A stretch of 64,000 nt of DNA from Pedococcus badiiscoriae (GCF_013408925.1 NZ_JACCAB010000001.1:1798001-1862000), one strand, 5' to 3'; positions 33,733 to 43,073 are shown, numbered from the stretch's first letter. Notes: generated by a model from the sequence alone, not told the origin. Numbers and translations: made by a program.

Positions 33733-35316
33733 TCAGGATGGAAGAAACGGGCGGCCGAGGCGCAGCACCGGGCGCTTGTCGCTCCGGGGATGGGTCACGG
33801 GGACGGCCAGAGGGTCGTGGCTGTCGCAGACGCTGCGGAGCCAGACCGGTAGGTGCCGGTGGCCCTGGCGCTCACCGAACCAATCGAGCGGGCGGCCCAC
33901 CGGGTCGAGATCGTTCCCGACCAGGACTGCCCGGTCGCGGTGGGGGAAGCCGCCGCCGTGCAGGTGATCTCCCTCCCGCTTTGCGCGCAGCCCCGCCAGG
34001 CTCCCGAGAACTCGGCCAGGGACACTCCCGCGGGCACTGAGACGCGCAGTCCTAGCCCCCCGGTCAGCTGTTGCCCGGACGCAGTTACCTGGATGAAGGG
34101 TGATCTGGTGGGTCCGCCCCTTGCCACGGCGAGCCAGAGCCCTCCCTGGGGGGCCTGAGTCGTGGGTGCCGGGGTCGGTGTCGGGGTCGGCGCGGTGCTC
34201 GGTGCCGTCGCGATGGGTGGTGCCACCGCGGCGGGGCTGCTTCGTTGTGGACGGCGCAGGCGGCGAACTTGTAGGCGGCGTTGTCGGGGTGGCAGCGGGG
34301 GTCGGCAGCGGCGTGGGTGGCGGAGGAGCGGGGCTGCTCGTCGGTGCGGATGGACTCAACGAGGTCGCGACGGCGACCGGGGTGCGCTCCAGCGCGGGTC
34401 GCTCGGGCCACAGCGCCCAGGTCAACAGGCCGCTGCCGACGGCCACGGCGGTCGCAAGCGCCACCCTGTGCGCTGAGCCCGAGGCTGCCACGTCACCATG
34501 GGCAGCTGTCGCGTGGGCCGCCGACCCCGCTCCGCCCGCTGGCCCCGCCCCGATAGCGGTGCCCACCCCGGTAGGTAGCAGGACGAGGACGGCCGGGCCG
34601 AGGATGCCGGAGAGGTTCTGGTCCACCTTCCGCAGCTCCGCGAGCCGGTCGGTGCATCGCGCGCACCCGCGGACGTGCCTGGCAGTGGGGGCGGTGTCTG
34701 CAGGAAGCGTCAGCATTGCTGCCAAACCGCGGATGAAGGGCGCGCACTCGGGGTCGATGGCTCCCCTCGACACATGGGCCTGCACGTATGCAGCGCGCAG
34801 CACTTGGCGGGCCCGCCGCGCCAATGCGGCCACGGCGTTGGGGCTCACTCCCAGCTCGTCGGCTACCGAGATGTTGGCCTCGTGGTCAACGGCTGTCCTC
34901 CACAGGACGTGTTGCCAGCGGGCGGGGAGTGAGGCGAAGGCTTCGCGCATCAGGCTGAGCTCACTCGCCGCCGCAACCGGGTCGGCCGGCACGTCGGCGG
35001 CGTTCTCGAGCAGCGAGATCTGGTCGGTGAGGATGTCGAAGGCGTTGGCCCTCCGGCCTCGCGTCGTGACCCCGTTTCGGACAGAGGTCAGCAGGTAGGC
35101 GCGGACCGATCCCGTGGGGCCGCCGCCTCTGCGAAGGGCTGCCAACATGCCAGAGAAAGCGTCCGAGGCAAGCTCCTCGGCGTCGCGCGGCTGTCGCGCG
35201 ACGCGGTGAGCTGTGGACAGGGCTGCGGGGTAGTGCCGAGTCCACAGCTCAACCGCGGCTCGCTCGTCGCCGTCGCGGGCGGGTGACGTCAGCTCGAGGT
35301 CATCCACTTCGGTCAT
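33733..35316 (-). CDS. ECF sigma factor fused to zinc-finger anti-sigma and membrane domain (probable frameshift)
   Basis: From the ATG at 35316: sigma region 2 at residues 20-90 (DAEELASDAFSGMLAALRRG), region 4 at 120-180 (ASLPARWQHVLWR, then DELGVSPNAVAALARRARQ), a zinc anti-sigma motif HVRGCARC (His214, Cys218, Cys221), a transmembrane segment at about 285-305 and a Pro/Thr-rich linker. This resembles the actinobacterial ECF groups with a fused anti-sigma extension. After residue 360 the frame becomes Arg/His-rich, whereas another frame (stop at 33795) continues the Pro/Ala linker and a plausible beta-rich outer domain (GGLWLAVARGG, SLAEFSGAWRGCAQSG). The switch falls at a CCCC run (34233-34236). 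Likely senses an envelope signal for the pilus locus. Confidence 0.75.
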   Translation of the reverse strand: MTEVDDLELTSPARDGDERAAVELWTRHYPAALSTAHRVARQPRDAEELASDAFSGMLAALRRGGGPTGSVRAYLLTSVRNGVTTRGRRANAFDILTDQISLLENAADVPADPVAAASELSLMREAFASLPARWQHVLWRTAVDHEANISVADELGVSPNAVAALARRARQVLRAAYVQAHVSRGAIDPECAPFIRGLAAMLTLPADTAPTARHVRGCARCTDRLAELRKVDQNLSGILGPAVLVLLPTGVGTAIGAGPAGGAGSAAHATAAHGDVAASGSAHRVALATAVAVGSGLLTWALWPERPALERTPVAVATSLSPSAPTSSPAPPPPTPLPTPAATPTTPPTSSPPAPSTTKQPRRGGTTHRDGTEHRADPDTDPGTHDSGPPGRALARRGKGRTHQITLHPGNCVRATADRGARTARLSARGSVPGRVLGSLAGLRAKREGDHLHGGGFPHRDRAVLVGNDLDPVGRPLDWFGERQGHRHLPVWLRSVCDSHDPLAVPVTHPRSDKRPVLRLGRPFLPS

Positions 35317-35524
35317 GGGCACCGTCAGGCCACCCACCCGTCGGCGTCCTCTGTCCGGGCCTCGACCCTCATGCCCATCCCTCCACATTCGTTGGCTGAC
35401 GAGTGAGGGACGCCCCAGCGGGCCAACCGTGACGCGGCTCAGGACAAGGGCCACGGGACGTGTAGCGAACGACCCAGAAGTCGGCACCCGAATCTGCTGA
35501 TTCGACCGGTTCCGTCACGCGTTA

Positions 35525-36037
35525 TCAGGGGCGGAGCCCGGCAGGATGGGGGCCGCGCCGGACCAGGCCTCCCCACCAGACGTAGACGCCGATCAGAGTG
35601 AGCCCAACCAGATACCACACCAGCCACCACGGGAAAGGGACCAACGCAGGCCCGGTGTTGGCGGCCTCAACGGCGGACGTGGGAGTGGGCATGACTCGTT
35701 CGCCTGTAACCAGGATGCGGTGAGAGTTGATACCGAGCGGGGTGCACGTGATCAGTGTGACGAGGTCTCGGCCGGCCTTCGGGTGCAGCGAGGCGGTATC
35801 GGAAGGTTCCACGACTCGCGTATCGAAGACGCGGTAGCTGAGGACGCGGCCAAAGGTGGTGATCACGAAGGTGTCTCCGGGGTGGATCCGGTCGAGGTTG
35901 GTGAACATGGTCGCCTCGGCCAGTCCCCGGTGACCGGTGATCACCGACAGGGTCCCTTCTCCCCCGACGGGCAGGGAAGTCCCCTCCAGGTGCCCGGCGC
36001 CTTTGAGCAGGATGGCGTCACTGGTTCCGTGGTACAC
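35525..36037 (-). pseudogene. N-terminally truncated class C sortase
   Basis: The catalytic core is intact: TGHRGL (His), LITCTPLGINSHRILVTGER (Cys and Arg) and a C-terminal membrane segment (PFPWWLVWYLVGLTLIGVYVW). It closely resembles the full-length sortase C at 36793-37749, but the frame is closed by a TAG about ten codons before residue 1 of the similarity, and the preceding gene ends only about 90 bp upstream. The N-terminal membrane helix, the lid and the first strands, some 120 residues, are missing. A GTG at 36037 could still initiate a 170-aa product. Confidence 0.75.
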
Positions 36038-36128
36038 GGGCAGATCGACACCGATCTTTGGCCCAGACGGATGGTGGAGCTACTCTCCTGTCGGCTAGAT
36101 GCGTGGACGAGCCTTGGTCTGGACGTGA

Positions 36129-36800
36129 TCAGGTGACGAGCTGGGCGGTGATGATCATGTTGTCGGTGGACTCTGTCTGGGCGGGGACCTGGAGGCAGGT
36201 GAAGAGGACGAGCCTCCCGGGCGCATTGGTCCAAATGTCGGTCTGGGTGTGGACGTCGGGTTTGTAGACCTTCTGCGATCCGGTGACGTGGTAGTGGAGC
36301 CCGCCGACGTAGACATCGGCTCCAGGTTTGAGGGAGGAGGTGCCCGCGGCAACGTTGATGAGGTAGTTGCCCGGGCAGACCGCTCCGCCTCGGCAGGAGT
36401 GCATGACGACGAACACGGTCCCCGTGGTGGCGCGGGCCAAGGGGGCGCCGTAGTTGCGGACGAGGTAGGCCGAGGAGAACCCGGGCGGGTCGATGATCCC
36501 GTTGACTTCGTTCAACTCTCCGACGGGCACGCTCAGCCCGGTGGAGGGGACTCGGAGTGTCAGTCCGTTCCTCGTGGATACCGCATCGGTTTGGCTCTTC
36601 ACCATCTCGGACGGTTGCGGGACGAGAACGGGGTTACCTCGCATGTCCTTGGGGAAACCCTGTTGGGTGATGTAGGTAGACACCGTCCATGCGGTCGCGA
36701 CGACAGCCACCGCGCAGAGCAATCCCGCGACCACGATGCGGGGAGCGCTGGACGCCTGCCGTCCCTTTCGCGCCGGTCGCCGGCCCCTGTGATCAGGCAT
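36129..36800 (-). CDS. Class F-like sortase
   Basis: Membrane-anchored transpeptidase-like protein of 223 aa. One N-terminal helix (IVVAGLLCAVAVVATAWTVS), then LSVPVGELNEVNGIIDPPGF, TGTVFVVMHSCRGGAVCPGN (catalytic His in MHS) and RLVLFTCLQVPAQTESTDN (catalytic Cys in TCLQ) match the actinobacterial class F group. The usual Arg a few residues after the Cys is not obvious. Two extra cysteines in CRGGAVC could pair. Its ATG overlaps the sortase C stop by eight bases. It may anchor finished pili or the LAFTG protein to the wall. Confidence 0.8.
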   Translation of the reverse strand: MPDHRGRRPARKGRQASSAPRIVVAGLLCAVAVVATAWTVSTYITQQGFPKDMRGNPVLVPQPSEMVKSQTDAVSTRNGLTLRVPSTGLSVPVGELNEVNGIIDPPGFSSAYLVRNYGAPLARATTGTVFVVMHSCRGGAVCPGNYLINVAAGTSSLKPGADVYVGGLHYHVTGSQKVYKPDVHTQTDIWTNAPGRLVLFTCLQVPAQTESTDNMIITAQLVT

Positions 36801-37749
36801 CGGCCAGCCCCACAGCTCGAGCGATCGGCCGTGCAGGTGCCTGGGTGTGTCTGCGGCGAGGTTTGACCGGTCGGCCAGACCACCAGACATAGACGGAGGC
36901 GGCGAGGATCGTCCCTCCGATTTCGAGAACCCACCAGGGGAATCCGGGCCCGATGGGTGGTTTGCCGGCTCCTGCGACCGCAGACGCCGGCGTGGGCAGG
37001 ATGCGTTCTCCGGTGACGAGGATCCGTTGGCTGTTGATGCCGATCGGCGTGCACGTGACCAGAGTGACCAGATCTTTGCCGGGAACGGGATTCAGAGCCT
37101 TGGTCTGATCGGGGTCGACGACTTTGATGTCGAATACCTGGTACGTGAGGGTCTCTCCGAAGACGTAGATGGTGAAGGTGTCACCGTTGACGACTTTGTC
37201 GAGGTTCGTGAACAGGGTGGCCGAGGCCAGGCCGCGATGACCGGCGAGAACGGCGTGGGTGCCCACCCCTCCGATGGGCAGCGAGGTCCCCTCGAGGTGG
37301 CCGATGCCCCCGGTGAGGGTGCTGTCGTTGGTGCCGTGAAGGATCGGCAGGTCGACCTTGATGGCGGGGATGACTAGGCGTCCCATCAGCCCATACGGAT
37401 TGGCTGCCAGAAGTTGGTTGTAGTCGAACCCGCTGGGGAGAGAAGCGCCGGTGTCGACCGGGATGCGCTCATTCGCCTTGACCTCAGCGCCGCTCTCGAG
37501 CAGGGCGTTGTACGCCTGCGCCTCTTTGAGCGCCTGAGTACGACTGGCGGGTCCGATCACTTTGACATCGTTGGCGTATTGGGCGACCAGCTGCCCTTCT
37601 TGAACAGCACTGAACCAGGAGGCGGTTTGCGGATACAGCGCGACACCGATGCCGAGCAAACACACCGCCGCGACCACCAACGAGAGTCCCGACAGGCGCC
37701 AACGCCCGCGTGGGGCGGCGGCGCTGGTCTTGGTGCAAGGGGTGCTCAT
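36793..37749 (-). CDS. srtC: Class C (pilin-polymerising) sortase
   Basis: Transpeptidase that joins pilin subunits through the pilin-motif lysine. The 318-aa protein has an N-terminal membrane helix (residues 20-38), an extracellular catalytic domain with LAGHRGL (His171) and TLVTCTPIGINSQRILVTGE (Cys233, Arg242), and a C-terminal helix (PWWVLEIGGTILAASVYVWW) with a basic tail, the usual class C topology. No canonical Asp-Pro-aromatic lid is obvious in the RIPVDTGASLPSGFDY segment. GGAG precedes the ATG at 37749. It sits directly after the pilin gene, behind a hairpin. Confidence 0.9.
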   Translation of the reverse strand: MSTPCTKTSAAAPRGRWRLSGLSLVVAAVCLLGIGVALYPQTASWFSAVQEGQLVAQYANDVKVIGPASRTQALKEAQAYNALLESGAEVKANERIPVDTGASLPSGFDYNQLLAANPYGLMGRLVIPAIKVDLPILHGTNDSTLTGGIGHLEGTSLPIGGVGTHAVLAGHRGLASATLFTNLDKVVNGDTFTIYVFGETLTYQVFDIKVVDPDQTKALNPVPGKDLVTLVTCTPIGINSQRILVTGERILPTPASAVAGAGKPPIGPGFPWWVLEIGGTILAASVYVWWSGRPVKPRRRHTQAPARPIARAVGLADA

Positions 37750-37780
37750 GAGGACTGCTCCGGTGAGGAAAGGCGGCTCG

Positions 37781-37816
37781 GGGTGGTGGGAGATGGTGTG
37801 CCTGCTCCCACCACCC
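37781..37816. terminator. Attenuator-like hairpin between pilin and sortase genes
   Basis: GGGTGGTGGGAG (37781-37792) pairs perfectly with 37805-37816 across a 12-base loop. It lies in the 141-bp gap between the pilin stop and srtC start and could let only part of the transcription reach the sortases. Confidence 0.5.
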
Positions 37817-37890
37817 TGAGCCTGGAACGTTGCTGCCCTGGTGTCGGCGGGCTGTCGTGCCTCGACGTCGGGCTTGCTGTGTGGTGGGCC

Positions 37891-39411
37891 TTAGCGCCCG
37901 GTTGCCTCCTCCGGCACGGCGACCCAACCGGTCTCGGCCTGCCGGCGTCGAACCAGCAGGACCGCGGCTGCGATGCCGGCCGCTGCCAGAGCGAGCCCAC
38001 CCCCGAGGAAGATCGCTGTGCCAGTCGAACCGGTCAGCGGAAGCGCGATCGGGGACACCTGGGGATCGGTGACCGTGACAGTCGCATTCGCTGAGGTGCC
38101 GGGGGCGACGGTCTCGGCGAAACCACCACTGCTCTGCTGGAAAGCAGGCGCGATCATGAACCCGGCGGGCGCCTGCGTCTCGACGATGTAGTAGGTCAGG
38201 TTGGCGCCAGTACCGTTGTTCTGCGCTTTGAGACCGTTGATCGCGACAGTGCCGGACGCGTTCGACGTGAAGGTGGTCACACCGCCGACAGAGACCGGGT
38301 TGGTCAGGCTCTGCGCGTTCGCCAGCGAGGTGAACACCTGGAAGCTGGCACCCGCGAGCGCGTTCCCGGCCGGGTCGACCTTGTGCAGGGTCACGTCGCC
38401 CCAGGTGGTGTTCGCGGTGTTCGACGGGGTCGTGGTCGACCCGCCGGTCGGCGCGTTGATGAATTGGCTGGCCGTGTTCGGGATGGTGCCGTTACCGACC
38501 GAGTTCACCACGGTCGGGATCCCGACCGTGATCACCGCGGACGGGTTCGAGGTCAGGAACGTCAGACCAGCGGCGGTGAAGTTCACCGTGACGGTCTGCC
38601 CGGAGACGGTGATCGTGTAGTCGGCGGCCGGGAGGGTGATCGTGGTGCCGGTGGCGGACTTCATCGTGACCGTGACCGCGGCCGCGGTCGGGGGGGTCAG
38701 TCGGGTGTCGAGGGTGTCAGCGATGGTGTAGGCGGTGAACGCGTTCCCCGCGGCCTGGTTCGGCACGGTGGAGGTGATCGTCCAGTTCACCGTCGCCCCG
38801 ACCCCGGACGCGCTGGTGTCGGTGACCGTTTTCACCGGAGCGTTCTGCACCGTGTTCTTCGGGTAGACGAACACGTTCGTCAACCAGTTGTTGCCCTGCG
38901 GCAGAGGCAGGGTCACGAGGAATGGTGCACCGATGACGGTCCCGGCCGGGGCGCTGACCTCGGTCACTTCGTAGACCGCAGGGGTGGAGGTGCTGTAGGT
39001 GGTCACGCCGCTGCTGTTCGTCGCGGCCAACGGGGTTGCTGTGCCGGTGGTGTACGTGGTGGCCCCGCCGACGACCTGGCCGGAGCTGTTCACCGTCAGC
39101 GTGGATGCGGTGATCCACCCGGCCTGGGTGGTCAGGTCGACACCGTTGACCGGCGCGATGTTGAACACGACCCCCGGGATCGGGGTCAGTGCTGCGACGT
39201 TCTGCTGGGTACCGTTCGTCGCGGTACCTCCGGTCGTCGGGTTCTGCAGCTTCGTGATCGTCAGGTTGTACGGGCCGGCCGGCACGTTGCCGCCGGTGGT
39301 GTCCGCGTTTGCCGGGCCGGCGATGGCCGCCACACCCAACAGGGTGAGCGCACCGGCGCCGACGACGGCAGCCAGCCGCCGCAAGCGCGGCGACCGAGAA
39401 GTGTTGTTCAT
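37891..39411 (-). CDS. Major pilin, SpaA-like
   Basis: Backbone subunit of a sortase-assembled pilus, 506 aa. A Sec signal peptide (LAAVVGAGALTLLGVAAIAGPANA) is followed by the pilin motif WLTNVFVYPKN (Trp176, Lys185), an isopeptide D2 domain (GATVNWTITSTVPNQAAGNAF), a Cna-B/SpaA-type domain with TLHKVDPAGNALAGASFQVF and an E-box (YYIVETQAPAGF), and the sorting signal LPLTG at 457-461 with helix and Arg tail. Intramolecular Lys-Asn isopeptide bonds are expected. AGGAAA nine bases before the ATG is the ribosome binding site, and an AT-rich promoter-like stretch lies just upstream. Confidence 0.93.
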   Translation of the reverse strand: MNNTSRSPRLRRLAAVVGAGALTLLGVAAIAGPANADTTGGNVPAGPYNLTITKLQNPTTGGTATNGTQQNVAALTPIPGVVFNIAPVNGVDLTTQAGWITASTLTVNSSGQVVGGATTYTTGTATPLAATNSSGVTTYSTSTPAVYEVTEVSAPAGTVIGAPFLVTLPLPQGNNWLTNVFVYPKNTVQNAPVKTVTDTSASGVGATVNWTITSTVPNQAAGNAFTAYTIADTLDTRLTPPTAAAVTVTMKSATGTTITLPAADYTITVSGQTVTVNFTAAGLTFLTSNPSAVITVGIPTVVNSVGNGTIPNTASQFINAPTGGSTTTPSNTANTTWGDVTLHKVDPAGNALAGASFQVFTSLANAQSLTNPVSVGGVTTFTSNASGTVAINGLKAQNNGTGANLTYYIVETQAPAGFMIAPAFQQSSGGFAETVAPGTSANATVTVTDPQVSPIALPLTGSTGTAIFLGGGLALAAAGIAAAVLLVRRRQAETGWVAVPEEATGR

Positions 39412-39493
39412 TGTGGTGTTTCCTGTCTTATTTCGTTTCAGAGTTATGTAGGTGGGTGGACCGGATGCAAGGGGGGCGAGGTCAGGGCCCCCC
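39412..39493 (-). promoter_or_regulatory. AT-rich leader and hairpin before the pilin gene
   Basis: The stretch 39412-39460 is distinctly AT-rich for this genome and contains TACATAACT on the minus strand, a possible -10 region. Upstream of it GGGGGGC/GCCCCCC (39471-39477, 39487-39493) forms a hairpin that could end the tip-protein transcript, leaving the pilin with its own promoter. Confidence 0.4.
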
Positions 39494-39513
39494 ACTCATT
39501 TGCGTTCTCGAGG

Positions 39514-42500
39514 TCACGGCGATCTCCGGATCCGGGATCGCCGACGCCACTGCCAGCCCAGAAGGACCACAGCAGCAGCCAGCAGCGACGTCGCCCAATA
39601 CGTGATCACGTCTGTGCCCAGCCCCCCGGTCAGGGGCAGCACGATCGGCGCCGCCTGCTGGTTCACCACGTCCGCAAGGACCGTGGTCTGAGTCGTAGCC
39701 GAGACGGTGACCAGGATCGGAGTGGAGTTCAACACGTACCCGACCGGTGCTTTCGTCTCCACCAGCTGGTAGTTCCCGGGCGTCAAACCTTTGACGAAGA
39801 ACAGTCCTCCAGCCGGGTTCGTGTCCGCGCCCGTGCACGGTGAGCTAACACAGTCCGTGACCACGATCGGAGTACCCGTCGGCTGACCCAGCCCGTTCAA
39901 CGCCGTCAGCGTCCACGACGCCCCCGCGAGCACGTTCTTCGCCGCCGTCGCGTCGATCTTCCGCCACTGCAGACTCGCTCCGATGGGGTTGGTGACCGAG
40001 ACGCCCATGAACGCGTTGTGGAGTTGACCGAACGCAACCGGGTTGACGGTCACCGTGTACGTCACGTTCACCGTCGTGTTCGCCGGAACGATCCCGGTCC
40101 AGGTCAAACGCTTGGTCGCGGAGGCATACGACGCCGTTCCCGTGCCCGCCGGGGTGATCGTGATCGACCCCGGGTTGAACGTCGCATTGTTCACCACATT
40201 CGTCAGGTCATCGAAGGGCGAAATCGTGCTGGAGGGCACCGACCCCGAGTTCACGATCGAGAGCGTGTAGGTCAACGTGTCACCCGGGTTCACGATCGTG
40301 TTCGCGCCCTTGTCGACCGTCTTGCCGAACGAGATGATCGGCTGAGCTGTATTCGTCAGAACACAGGAGATGTTCGCGCCCAGGACGGGCGTGACCGTCG
40401 GAGGAGCGTTCGGGTCATATGCCGCACCCGCGGGCAGGCCGGTCTGCAGGCCGGCCGAGTCCGTGCACGTGATCTTGCTCGCGTAGTTCGCCAGCGATGT
40501 CGTGCCGAAGGGGGCCTCCGTCAACGTGTAGGCGGTCCCTACCGACGCCACATACGCCCCGGACGTTCCCGACCCCGGCGTCACGGTCGACCCCGAACCG
40601 GCCGTCGTCGAGTTGGCCGTGCTGTTCACGACAGTGCCCGCTGCGCCCCCCGTGCGCACAGCAACTGTGAACTGGTCCGTGGCAGCCTCGCGCGGCGCCC
40701 CCAACGCCTTTGTCAGCGTGATCCTCGGCGCGGGTCCGTTGGTGAATACGCAGGTGACAGCGGCACCGACACCGTTCACCGGTGGGGGCTCGGTGAAAGT
40801 GAACGTCGTGCCGGATCCGGATTGCAGAACCGTACCCGTCGGATCCTTACACTGGTAGGTGGTCGTGTAGTTGGCCAGGTTTGTTCCCGCGGCGGCCGAT
40901 TCGGTGAAGGTCAGGACGGCGCCGGTCAACGCGATGACGGGGCCTGCCACTGCCCCCGGTGCGGTCTGAAGACCGGTCGTCGTTCCGGACGTGGTGCCGG
41001 TGTTGCCGGCCGTGTTCGACCCGGTGATGGTGAGGTTGAACTGGTCGGTGCTGACGGCACGCCGGACGATGTTCTTTTGCAGGGTCACGGATCCGGGAAA
41101 GCTGCACGACGCCGCATCGTATGTTGTCGCTGATGGTGTCGGCCCGGTCTCAAGAAGGGCCCCGGTGATCGGGTCGACCCGGAGGAACGCTGTCGTTGTC
41201 GTCAGGTACAGGTTGCCGTTGGACCCGAACGCGATCCCGGAGCTTATCCCCAACCCCGCGATGGCCAGTGTTGACAGTGGCGTGTATGTGAGTGTGGGGG
41301 TGCCCGAGGTTGTTGGGATCGTCCCGTTGACCCGGACAAGGGTGGTGGTCGTCAAGGTCACATCGTCAAAGCTGGTGTAGAGGTTTCCGTTGCCATCGAA
41401 GACGAAGTCGGACACGTTGGATGTCCCGGCCGGGAATTGGACTCGGCCGACTTCGCCGAGGTCCGTGTTGGTGGTCGTGTTGAACGCGTAGATGTACAGG
41501 CTGGAGGTCGCGGCATCGATAGACCCGTAGAAGTACCACCCGTTGAGAGGGTTGATCGCCCCGGCGATGAGACCACCCGTCACCGTGGTTGTCGTTGCGA
41601 ACGTGGTGATCTGACCCGTCGCAGAATCGAGCCTGGAAACGGTTACCGGGCCCCCGGTTTGGTTGGCCCAGTACAACGCCGTACCACCAGCAGAGGCGGC
41701 CAACCCGTTCTGGGTAACCTGCACGTTGGCGAGAAGCTTGGATGTTGAACCGGCCAACACGCCCCCGGGACCGAGAGTCTCCTGCCACAGCTGGCTGTTG
41801 GTGTCGAGCGTGTAGAGCGTGTTCGTGCAAGAAAAGGGTGGCTGGTCGGAGGTCTGAACGTTCAGGGTCCCCTTCGTCGTCTGAAGAGGTGCGCCGTCGC
41901 CGATGAAGGAGTAGCTGCTCGTTCCGTGCGTCAAGATACCGGCAGGCGCACTTGCATCAACCGTTACCACGGGATTGAACCTGTAGCTCGCTGGCGGTGC
42001 AGGCCAGCTCGAGTTGCCACTGACCTGGCACGAGAGCGTCCTGTTCAGGTTGCTCAGGGCACAGCTCGATGCGGTCACGGTGCTGGCAAAGAAGGTCACA
42101 CCGTCATTTGACTGCTGGACACTCACCGACGTTTGGGCGGCGAATGTGCTGTTCGACGGGGCGTTGAATACGAGGTCTTGGTTCGTTGCGCCCGTGGGGG
42201 TCATGCTGGAAATTGATCCGGCATTGAGCTGGACTGTCACGGGGACCGTACCGCTTGTGCCGGGGGTGATCGTCACCAGTGTCGGGACGTCAAGGGAACC
42301 GATCTCCGCCCCGGCCGCGACGGTGACCATCGTCGACGAATCGGCCGAGACCATCTCTACACTCGCGGCCCACGCCGGAGACGAAGTACCAGGCCCGCCG
42401 ACGACCAGGCCAGCCGCCACCATCGTCAGGGCGCCAAGAGACGACAGAAGCGTCATCCGCTTCGGCCTTGTCGCCCATTCCTTACGCTCCCAGCCAGTCG

Positions 42501-42546
42501 TGCGCCGTCTGTCCCCCGGGTTGGCACCTGCTCCCAGGGTGGGCAC
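39514..42546 (-). CDS. Large LPLTG ancillary/tip pilin
   Basis: Putative tip or minor pilin of about 1010 aa, the first gene of the pilus locus. Order: signal peptide (LLSSLGALTMVAAGLVVGG), beta-rich domain, a beta-propeller-like region (DPITGALLET and NPLNGWYFYGS motifs) that parallels the one in the LAFTG protein, repeated prealbumin-like domains (TLQKNIVRRAVSTDQFNLTI, TLTKALGAPREAATDQFTVA), a DUF11-type domain (TLTYTLSIVNSGSVPSST), a Cna-B domain with E-box YQLVETKAPVGY, then LPLTG, helix and RRRSRIRR. A GTG at 42546 has GGAG upstream; an ATG at 42456 is an alternative start. Confidence 0.82.
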   Translation of the reverse strand: MPTLGAGANPGDRRRTTGWERKEWATRPKRMTLLSSLGALTMVAAGLVVGGPGTSSPAWAASVEMVSADSSTMVTVAAGAEIGSLDVPTLVTITPGTSGTVPVTVQLNAGSISSMTPTGATNQDLVFNAPSNSTFAAQTSVSVQQSNDGVTFFASTVTASSCALSNLNRTLSCQVSGNSSWPAPPASYRFNPVVTVDASAPAGILTHGTSSYSFIGDGAPLQTTKGTLNVQTSDQPPFSCTNTLYTLDTNSQLWQETLGPGGVLAGSTSKLLANVQVTQNGLAASAGGTALYWANQTGGPVTVSRLDSATGQITTFATTTTVTGGLIAGAINPLNGWYFYGSIDAATSSLYIYAFNTTTNTDLGEVGRVQFPAGTSNVSDFVFDGNGNLYTSFDDVTLTTTTLVRVNGTIPTTSGTPTLTYTPLSTLAIAGLGISSGIAFGSNGNLYLTTTTAFLRVDPITGALLETGPTPSATTYDAASCSFPGSVTLQKNIVRRAVSTDQFNLTITGSNTAGNTGTTSGTTTGLQTAPGAVAGPVIALTGAVLTFTESAAAGTNLANYTTTYQCKDPTGTVLQSGSGTTFTFTEPPPVNGVGAAVTCVFTNGPAPRITLTKALGAPREAATDQFTVAVRTGGAAGTVVNSTANSTTAGSGSTVTPGSGTSGAYVASVGTAYTLTEAPFGTTSLANYASKITCTDSAGLQTGLPAGAAYDPNAPPTVTPVLGANISCVLTNTAQPIISFGKTVDKGANTIVNPGDTLTYTLSIVNSGSVPSSTISPFDDLTNVVNNATFNPGSITITPAGTGTASYASATKRLTWTGIVPANTTVNVTYTVTVNPVAFGQLHNAFMGVSVTNPIGASLQWRKIDATAAKNVLAGASWTLTALNGLGQPTGTPIVVTDCVSSPCTGADTNPAGGLFFVKGLTPGNYQLVETKAPVGYVLNSTPILVTVSATTQTTVLADVVNQQAAPIVLPLTGGLGTDVITYWATSLLAAAVVLLGWQWRRRSRIRRSP

Positions 42547-42698
42547 ACACACTCCGGCCGCACGGCGGCGCGCAGGCGTGGCAAGGCGGGTGGTACTCAA
42601 CGTCGGCCCCTCGTCCCAAAATCGAAGGATCCCCAAGGTGGGATCGCTGCAGAAGACGAGAGCAGAACTGCACCACGCCACTACGGAGGACGTCCGAC

Positions 42699-43073
42699 CT
42701 AGCCGATCGTGACGCGAAGGCTGCGAAAGACATCGGGATATCCGGGCACACCATCCCGAACTAGGGCGTGTCTCCCGGGAACGCTTAGCCAGGCGGCGAT
42801 GGCCACCTGGGCGACGCCGCCTCGGTAGGTCCGGGCCGCCAGGGCCGTCCGCTTCCTGAGGCGAGTCTCGACGACCCGGGCGCCAGCGGCCATGGCGCGG
42901 GCTGCGGTGTCGTCGGTGCAGTTGTCAGCCACGACGATGACCTCATCGGGAACTCGGGCTTGGGCGGCCAGCGCCTCGACCGCCTGATGCACCGTGGCAC
43001 CCTCGTTGTGGGCTGGGACCACCGCGATGACACGGCCCCCGTGGTGCGCGTGTTCACGGCGTCCGCACACCCT
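42699..43073 (-). pseudogene. Glycosyltransferase family 2 fragment
   Basis: VIAVVPAHNEGATVHQAVEA and VIVVADNCTDDTAARAMAAG are the start of a GT-A glycosyltransferase (nucleotide-binding Asp in ADNCTDDT), but about 70 residues later the similarity stops at VVETRLRKRTA and the frame runs into unrelated sequence and a stop. The downstream catalytic and acceptor regions are missing. The break lies next to the pilus locus boundary. Confidence 0.65.

Noticed and set aside
42446..42490. Better-placed ATG with GGAGCGTAAGGA upstream at the tip-pilin 5' end
   Set aside because: That ATG is out of frame with the signal peptide and opens only a 62-codon frame without any family match.
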